Position numbers and translations under genes: made by a program. Positions 1 through 3,916 of a stretch of 6,858 bases of DNA are shown here, piece by piece. Under the pieces are notes generated by a model. The model saw only the letters and a list, made by a program, of their open reading frames with translations. It was not told the DNA's origin and searched no databases. Location of the stretch: NCBI GenBank assembly GCA_031260745.1, contig JAISKY010000047.1, positions 1 through 6,858 of the forward strand. Reading direction: 5' to 3'. This DNA comes from Oscillospiraceae bacterium. GTDB taxonomy: Bacteria; Bacillota; Clostridia; Oscillospirales; Oscillospiraceae. Numbering within the stretch: the stretch's first letter is position 1; the number at the start of each line of letters is the position of its first letter.

Positions 1-297
1 GAGTTATATCGGCGCGGAATGGAAGCGTTCGCCTGCAACGCTCCGCAGTATCGCATACGATTATACGATAATAAGCCGCAGATAAAATGGGAATTTAACT
101 CGCTGTGGCAGACAATTCAGACGATTTTCGGGTTCGCGCTGACCGACGAGGCACGCCCGATGAGAATGTGTAAGCAGTGTAGCAAAGCCTATATCGCTCA
201 AGACCCGCGAGCGCAGTTTTGCTCTCACGAGTGCAAAAATCTGTACGGCGTTAAGCAAAATCGCGGCAAAAAACGCGAAAAGGGCGACACTCCGTAA
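1..297 (+). CDS. C-terminal part of an uncharacterised protein with a four-cysteine zinc-finger-like motif (5' end outside window)
   Basis: The reading frame is open from base 1 to the TAA at 295-297 and gives 98 residues. An ATG at 19 lies in frame, but no Shine-Dalgarno site can be judged before it, so I treat the gene as entering from upstream. The visible part is an N-terminal segment rich in aromatic residues, then a C-x2-C-x13-C-x3-C cluster (residues 57, 60, 74 and 78 of the visible part), then a basic tail (KQNRGKKREKG). The spacing and the FCSHEC motif resemble small treble-clef or zinc-ribbon endings, loosely like the CGNR and DUF2116 types, which suggests metal binding and perhaps nucleic-acid contact. 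I do not recognise the family with confidence and assign no function. The stop codon sits inside the hairpin shared with the convergent tnpV-like gene. Its neighbour suggests an accessory or mobile-element context, which is inference. Confidence 0.7.
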   Translation, partial: ELYRRGMEAFACNAPQYRIRLYDNKPQIKWEFNSLWQTIQTIFGFALTDEARPMRMCKQCSKAYIAQDPRAQFCSHECKNLYGVKQNRGKKREKGDTP

Positions 298-308
298 GTG
301 CCGCCCTT
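280..308 (-). terminator. Hairpin terminator of the tnpV-like gene
   Basis: Read on the minus strand, this is a 12-bp stem (AAGGGCGGCACT with AGTGTCGCCCTT, one G-U pair) with a 5-nt loop, followed by a T-rich tail (TTTCGCGTTTTTT). It lies about 15 nt after the tnpV-like stop codon. On the plus strand the stem has an A-C mismatch and no T-tract follows, so it serves the minus-strand gene better, although it also overlaps the end of the plus-strand gene. Confidence 0.65.
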
Positions 309-323
309 GAGGTGAATTTCGCG

Positions 324-578
324 TCAGTTGTAAACGAATTCCGAGAATATGACTTCCTCGGAACAACCGAGCTTTCGACGGTTCTGTGCCGCCGTATCAG
401 TTTCGCATAAATGAGGGTAAAGTTCCTCGCGGAGCAACAGCCGACTGTAAGTTATTGGTCGCCACTCTTTGAGATATGATTTCCTCAACAATCCGTACCG
501 TCCGAGCGGCGGCGCATCCGGCGGGTCGCTGAGTTTGAGATTCGGGAGGTAAAAATCTCCCGCGAGCGTGTAATCCAT
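324..578 (-). CDS. tnpV: TnpV-like transposon-associated protein, shortened (84 aa)
   Basis: The protein starts MDYTLAGDFYLPNLKL and continues with GRYGLLRKSYLKEWRP and a segment around YSRLLL. This is the pattern of the TnpV family, small proteins of unknown role carried by Clostridia mobilizable and conjugative transposons. The last residues (EEVIFSEFVYN) match the usual family ending of the type EEIVxxELIY. Family members recalled from memory are about 110-130 aa. Here the middle is short: the HLCETDTAAQNRR stretch runs almost straight into the C-terminal motif, so about 30 residues seem to be missing with the frame kept. I chose the ATG at 578 because AGAAAGG precedes it by 8 nt and the family motif begins there; an in-frame ATG at 680 falls on the predicted transcription start. 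It may be a decaying remnant or a genuinely short variant. No transposase or recombinase is visible next to it. Confidence 0.72.
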   Translation of the reverse strand: MDYTLAGDFYLPNLKLSDPPDAPPLGRYGLLRKSYLKEWRPITYSRLLLREELYPHLCETDTAAQNRRKLGCSEEVIFSEFVYN

Positions 579-662
579 AATATAAACCTTTCTGCGGTTA
601 GTGACCGCTTGCAACCTTGCTGAAGTCCTGCCACAGACGGCTCGGCTGCCATAAAATATGTT

Positions 663-680
663 GTGTGTTCGTAAACACAC
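663..680. repeat. Palindrome at the predicted tnpV transcription start (operator-like)
   Basis: GTGTGTT (663-669) and AACACAC (674-680) form a perfect 7-bp inverted repeat with a 4-bp centre. It lies directly downstream of the leftward -10 and covers the predicted start, a place where a repressor would block transcription. In RNA it could also be a short 5' hairpin. The protein that might bind is not identified. Confidence 0.4.
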
Positions 681-685
681 TTCAT

Positions 686-714
686 ACTATAGCACGTCCC
701 GTCTGGTGCTACAC
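686..714 (-). promoter_or_regulatory. Predicted promoter of the tnpV-like gene (extended -10)
   Basis: On the minus strand TGCTATAGT forms an extended -10 element (hexamer at 686-691). The hexamer 17 bp upstream (GTGTAG, 709-714) is a poor -35. An A-rich stretch upstream (about 715-730) could act as an UP element. The predicted start near 679 leaves a leader of about 100 nt before the ATG at 578. The spacer holds a TAGCAC-N10-GTGCTA dyad (690-711) that overlaps the -10. Confidence 0.45.
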
Positions 715-744
715 TTTTTTATTTATTTTTGCCGCACTTTCTGC

Positions 745-773
745 TTGACAAACATACCGTTTTGTAATAGTTT
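745..773 (+). promoter_or_regulatory. Predicted promoter of the vanZ-led operon, overlapped by a dyad
   Basis: A perfect -35 TTGACA (745-750) is followed after 17 bp by a weak -10, TAGTTT (768-773). The inverted repeat GACAAAC (747-753) / GTTTGTC (770-776) covers both elements. The predicted start near 780 gives a leader of about 90 nt before the vanZ-like ATG at 869. The weak -10 together with the dyad would fit a regulated promoter; this is inference. Confidence 0.4.
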
Positions 774-868
774 GTCGAATTATGCGGTCGAAACTGCAAC
801 TTTGATTTGGCGATTGACTGCGGCTTCGACAAATCTCAACAAGCGAAACAGGAGATAGGGAACGGAAT

Positions 869-1378
869 ATGACGACGCCGAAACAACGTAATCTTACGAT
901 TTGCTTAACCGTTATTTATCTTGCGGCGGTGATTGCCGTTATAATGTTCAAGTTCCCGTTTAAGGGCGCGGAGTTTGGCAGTACCAGAGCTATAGAACTG
1001 ATTCCGTTTTATGTCGCTGAAATCAAGGACATATCTTTTTTCAGCGGCAATTTACTATACAATTTCCTGTTTTTCGTTCCGCTTGGAGTTTTCGTCAGTC
1101 TGCTCAAACCCGATTGGAAGTTTGCCAAAAAAGTCGCGCCTATCGCGCTGCTGAGCCTGTCGTTTGAGGTTTTGCAATACATATTGGGAATCGGCGTCAG
1201 CGACGTGACGGACTTAATAACAAACACCGCCGGAGGAATCGCGGGTATTGGAGTGTACGCCGTTACGCGTAAGTTATTCGGCGATAAAACTCACAAGGTT
1301 ATCAACGCAATCGCTATGGTATTTGTTGCGGTTATGATAATTCTGTTCGGCTTGGCAAGTAGATTTACTATACGATAA
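869..1378 (+). CDS. VanZ-family integral membrane protein (169 aa)
   Basis: A small membrane protein of the VanZ-like family. The name comes from VanZ of Tn1546, which gives low-level teicoplanin resistance by an unknown mechanism; most homologues are chromosomal and of unknown role. Hydrophobic segments lie at about residues 9-27, 61-79, 90-106, 115-133 and 144-164. Family features visible are GNLLYNFLFFVPLG (60-73), the segment with E100 and Q103 (SFEVLQ), and SDVTDLITNTAGGIAG (111-126) with D112, D115 and N119. Length is normal for a single-domain member. The ATG at 869 is preceded by AGGAG (850-854) and AGGG (857-860). It is the first gene of the rightward cluster, 30 nt before the next start, under the predicted promoter at 745-773. 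No van resistance genes are nearby, so glycopeptide resistance should not be assumed. Confidence 0.88.
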   Translation: MTTPKQRNLTICLTVIYLAAVIAVIMFKFPFKGAEFGSTRAIELIPFYVAEIKDISFFSGNLLYNFLFFVPLGVFVSLLKPDWKFAKKVAPIALLSLSFEVLQYILGIGVSDVTDLITNTAGGIAGIGVYAVTRKLFGDKTHKVINAIAMVFVAVMIILFGLASRFTIR

Positions 1379-1408
1379 AAGATGGTTCGTTTCAGGGAGG
1401 GTCTTAAA

Positions 1409-1906
1409 ATGGCTAAGAAACTACGAAAAACGCTCGGTAATGTGGACGACGCGCTTGTACGGGAGTTGATGAATCTTATCGACAGTCAGAGCAAAGTGAC
1501 GGTCGCTCGTTGGTGCGCCGAATTTGCCACCGATGTCATACTGCCGATTTACGAAAAGCATATTCCCGGCGATGACCGCCCGCGCCGTATGCTTGCGGCG
1601 GCTGTAGACTGCTCCAACGGTAAAATCAAGTTTGCGGACGTGAAAAATATTCGGGTTTCCGAGTGGACGAAACCTCCGGAGCTTGCGGTAAATCCCGTCG
1701 CGATGGCGGCGGCGCGAGCGATTATTGACACCGCGTGTATGGTGTGGCAGACGCCGACGCACTCACTCGGTTGCCTGTGGTATTCCGGCGCGGCAGTCGC
1801 GTATGACCAATTGGGGCTTAACGCGGCTGACTCGGAGTATGACGCGGTTGCTAACGCGGTACTTGCGGACTACTTCGGGCGGTTGAAACCGAGCCTAAGC
1901 CGCTGA
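1409..1906 (+). CDS. Imm5-like putative immunity protein (165 aa)
   Basis: A soluble, mostly alpha-helical protein with no signal peptide. The core VTVARWCAEFATDVILPIYE (30-49), then IPGDDRPRRMLAAA (52-65) and GKIKFADVK (71-79), resembles the family annotated 'putative immunity protein' (Imm5-like domain), whose members carry a pattern like LAxWAADCAExVLPxFE followed by DDRPRKAIEAAR and a helical region rich in Ala and His. In that family the immunity role was proposed mainly from genomic context. No polymorphic toxin is visible here, so that role is unproven in this strain. I prefer the ATG at 1409 because GGGAGG (1395-1400) lies 8 nt upstream; an in-frame ATG at 1382 would add nine residues and lacks a good site. 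It lies between the vanZ-like and ybaK-like genes in one orientation with short gaps. The match is from memory of the motif; the coding call itself is firm. Confidence 0.72.
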   Translation: MAKKLRKTLGNVDDALVRELMNLIDSQSKVTVARWCAEFATDVILPIYEKHIPGDDRPRRMLAAAVDCSNGKIKFADVKNIRVSEWTKPPELAVNPVAMAAARAIIDTACMVWQTPTHSLGCLWYSGAAVAYDQLGLNAADSEYDAVANAVLADYFGRLKPSLSR

Positions 1907-1927
1907 ATTGCAAATGGGGGTGCTGAA

Positions 1928-2389
1928 ATGTCGCTTGAATCCGTAAAATCGTATTTATCAGACTACGGTATTGCCGACCGCGTGTTGGAATTTGAGGTGT
2001 CAATCGCGACTGTGGAACTTGCGGCGCAAGCGGTAGGCTGCGAACCCGCTCGAATCGCGAAAACTTTGTCGTTTAACGTAAAGGACGCGCCGGTACTGAT
2101 AGTGTTTGCGGGCGACATTCGCGTTGACAACGCCAAATATAAGTCGCAATTCGGAGTGAAAGCAAAAATGCTTACTCCAGACGAAACAGTTGAACTTATC
2201 GGTCACGCTATTGGCGGCGTTTGCCCGTTCGCCGTAAAAGACGGTGTGACCGTTTATTTGGACGAGTCGCTGAAACGGTTTGAAACCGTGTTCCCGGCTT
2301 GCGGCAGCAACAACAGCGCGATTGAATTAACTATTCCGGAGTTGGAGCGCTATTCAAACCGCGTCGCTTGGGTGGACGTTGGCAAATAA
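1928..2389 (+). CDS. YbaK/EbsC-family aminoacyl-tRNA deacylase-like protein (153 aa)
   Basis: A single-domain protein of the YbaK/ProX/EbsC superfamily, related to the editing domain of prolyl-tRNA synthetase. Characterised members hydrolyse mischarged tRNA, such as Cys-tRNA(Pro) or Ala-tRNA(Pro), in the cytoplasm. Visible family marks are ARIAKTLSF (41-49) with the conserved lysine K45, GHAIGGVCPF (92-101) and the closing motif ACGSNNSAIEL (124-134). Length matches stand-alone members. The start at 1928 has GGGGG (1916-1920) 7 nt upstream, a slightly degenerate Shine-Dalgarno. It begins 21 nt after the Imm5-like gene and ends 38 nt before the lipoprotein gene, so cotranscription is likely. 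Which tRNA it edits cannot be read from the sequence; many Clostridia copies carry the GGVCPF form and are untested. Confidence 0.9.
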   Translation: MSLESVKSYLSDYGIADRVLEFEVSIATVELAAQAVGCEPARIAKTLSFNVKDAPVLIVFAGDIRVDNAKYKSQFGVKAKMLTPDETVELIGHAIGGVCPFAVKDGVTVYLDESLKRFETVFPACGSNNSAIELTIPELERYSNRVAWVDVGK

Positions 2390-2427
2390 GCCGCAATTGG
2401 GCGTTAAAGAGAAAGGGATTTATAGAT

Positions 2428-3837
2428 ATGAAACGAAAACTATTAATAGAATTTACGGTACTCGCGTTGCTAACCTTGTACTTAACATCTTGCGGAACAA
2501 AAGATTATACCGCGTATTCGTCCGCGCAAATCGCTGAGGCAGTTATATTAAATCAAAGCGATATTTCAGATTTGCAGTCACTAACTCCTGACGACGGCTA
2601 TTATAACGAATATTTGTCAAACATCTACAAAATACAGCCTGACCGGATTACTGACGGAGCAATCTACTATTTTAACGGAATGTCCGCCGACGAGATTGCC
2701 GTATTTCTCGTTTCTGACGAGTCGAACCAGCAGGAAATAACAGACGCGCTTTCAGAGTATAAAGAAGCGAGAACAGGAGCTTTTGCCGGATACGCTCCCG
2801 AGCAATCCGCGATTCTTGAGAACGGAATAGTAGTTTCCCGCGGAAAATACGTCGCGCTATTGATATGTAAAGAGCCGGAAAAAGCGGAGGAAACATTTGC
2901 GGATTGTTTCAGCGACAACCCGCCGAAACTTAATACCTCAACAGAATCGGGTGAAGAAGCGAACGCAAATCAACCCGAAGCAGGAACGTCTACTCCGAGC
3001 ATATCAGCACAACCGACGGGAACAGTAGACGACGCAACAACTCCCGCTCCGAGCATTTCCGTACCGCCGACAGGAACGGCAGACGACACAATATCGCCCG
3101 CTCCGAGTATATCAGCGTCGCCGACGGGAACGGCAGACGCCGCAATATCGCCCGCTCCGAGTATTTCCGTACCGCCGACGGAAACTCCGGACGACGCGAT
3201 AACGCCTACTCCGAGAATATCCGAACCACCTGCGGAAACGGCAAATGTTCCGGTCGTCAGCGAGGATATTTTTGATTCCGGCGCGGTTTTGGCGGCGTGG
3301 AGAAGTGGCGCCTATGATGCCTTGTCAGGTAAAAACAGAAGCGTTTTGAACGCTTGCATTGACATAATTGATACAAACATTGATACAGATATGGACGATT
3401 ATGAAAAAGAACTGGCTATACACGATTGGATTGTAAATTGGGCAAGTTATGACAAAGAAGTCCAAAATAATTCTCCGGACGCTAAACCGGAGCCTGATAA
3501 TTTTAATCCCTACGGTGTAATATTCCATAAAAAAGCAATTTGCTCCGGATACACTTCAACATTCCAACTATTTATGGATATGTTAGGTATCGAGTGTATT
3601 TCGGTGGACGGAATATCCACGAGAACAGGCGGCGTACACGCCTGGAATATGATTCGCCTTTATGACGAATGGTATTGCGTTGATGTGACGTGGGACGACC
3701 CATCAGGTGAAACGCCCTCCGCCGAATCCAAACACAAGTATTTTAATGTTACAAGCGAATTTTTGATTCAGACGGGACACAAATGGGAGGAAACTCTGGT
3801 TCCCGTAGCTGACTCAGGCAAACTATACAGAAATTGA
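2428..3837 (+). CDS. Lipoprotein with DUF4358, repetitive Pro/Thr/Ser linker and transglutaminase-like domain (469 aa)
   Basis: The N-terminus (MKRK, then a hydrophobic stretch ending LTSC) is a lipoprotein signal with lipid-anchor cysteine C22, so the protein should sit on the outer face of the membrane. Residues about 28-162 match the DUF4358 pattern found in Clostridia lipoproteins (YYFNGMSADEIAVFLV, FAGYAPEQSAILENGIVV, YVALLI). Residues about 163-276 are a flexible linker with 18-residue repeats from P190. Residues about 285-455 are a transglutaminase-like domain with a full triad: C372 (AICSGYTSTF), H404 (GGVHAWN) and D419 (CVDVTWDDP). Bacterial members of this fold act as peptidases or crosslinkers on cell-wall or protein substrates; the substrate here is unknown. 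The ATG at 2428 is chosen because the signal peptide starts there and AAAGGG (2412-2417) precedes it; an upstream in-frame ATG at 2368 overlaps the ybaK-like gene. It is the last gene before a strong terminator. Confidence 0.88.
   Translation: MKRKLLIEFTVLALLTLYLTSCGTKDYTAYSSAQIAEAVILNQSDISDLQSLTPDDGYYNEYLSNIYKIQPDRITDGAIYYFNGMSADEIAVFLVSDESNQQEITDALSEYKEARTGAFAGYAPEQSAILENGIVVSRGKYVALLICKEPEKAEETFADCFSDNPPKLNTSTESGEEANANQPEAGTSTPSISAQPTGTVDDATTPAPSISVPPTGTADDTISPAPSISASPTGTADAAISPAPSISVPPTETPDDAITPTPRISEPPAETANVPVVSEDIFDSGAVLAAWRSGAYDALSGKNRSVLNACIDIIDTNIDTDMDDYEKELAIHDWIVNWASYDKEVQNNSPDAKPEPDNFNPYGVIFHKKAICSGYTSTFQLFMDMLGIECISVDGISTRTGGVHAWNMIRLYDEWYCVDVTWDDPSGETPSAESKHKYFNVTSEFLIQTGHKWEETLVPVADSGKLYRN
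2995..3255 (+). repeat. 54-bp tandem repeat (about 4.5 copies) inside the lipoprotein gene
   Basis: Units start at 2995, 3049, 3103, 3157 and 3211 (the last partial and diverged). Each encodes 18 residues of the form PSIS-x-x-P-T-x-T-x-D-D-A-x-x-P-x. Frame is kept in all units. Units 1 and 3 share ATATCAGC after the serine codon (PSISA), while units 2 and 4 share ATTTCCGTACCGCC (PSISVPP). This alternation suggests that a two-unit block of 108 bp was duplicated. The repeat forms the disordered linker between the DUF4358 and transglutaminase-like domains. Confidence 0.88.
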
Positions 3838-3869
3838 AACAGGCTCGGATTCTGGCAAGTATAATAATA

Positions 3870-3898
3870 ATCGGGCGGGGAATAAATTCCCGCCCGAT
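3870..3898. terminator. Bidirectional terminator between the lipoprotein gene and hppA
   Basis: ATCGGGCGGG (3870-3879) and CCCGCCCGAT (3889-3898) form a perfect 10-bp GC-rich stem with a 9-nt loop; the inner AAT/ATT can extend it past one bulged G. On the plus strand ATTTTGCTT follows; on the minus strand TTATTATTAT follows. It lies 32 nt after the lipoprotein stop and 18 nt beyond the hppA stop, so it can end both convergent transcripts. Confidence 0.85.
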
Positions 3899-3916
3899 AT
3901 TTTGCTTATTGAAATA

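Larger units (their letters stand above)
579..868. other. Divergent control region between the tnpV-like gene and the vanZ-like gene
   Basis: No convincing gene lies in these 290 bases; the 66-aa plus-strand frame at 658-858 has no family resemblance and overlaps both promoters. The region holds a leftward extended -10 promoter with two dyads (663-711), an A/T-rich run (715-730) and a rightward TTGACA promoter with repeated half-sites (745-833). The last 15 bases contain the Shine-Dalgarno region of the vanZ-like gene. Confidence 0.6.

Noticed and set aside
61..366. 101-aa minus-strand open frame
   Set aside because: It overlaps the zinc-finger-like gene, the terminator and the end of tnpV in another frame; no family resemblance.
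658..858. 66-aa plus-strand open frame before the vanZ-like gene
   Set aside because: It covers both divergent promoters and their dyads, has no good start signal and a random-looking composition.
869..1378. Glycopeptide resistance determinant
   Set aside because: VanZ-like proteins are common in Clostridia without van clusters; no vanA, vanH, vanX, vanS or vanR genes are present here.
1352..1379. Possible internal promoter before the Imm5-like gene (TTGGCA, 16 bp, GATAAA)
   Set aside because: Both elements deviate from consensus and lie in or across the vanZ-like coding end; too weak to list without transcript data.
2368..2427. Upstream in-frame start for the lipoprotein (ATG at 2368)
   Set aside because: It would add 20 residues ahead of a proper lipoprotein signal peptide and overlap the ybaK-like gene; the start at 2428 has its own ribosome binding site.
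2995..3255. CRISPR-like array
   Set aside because: The repeats are contiguous, in frame and coding, with no unique spacers; this is a protein-coding minisatellite.
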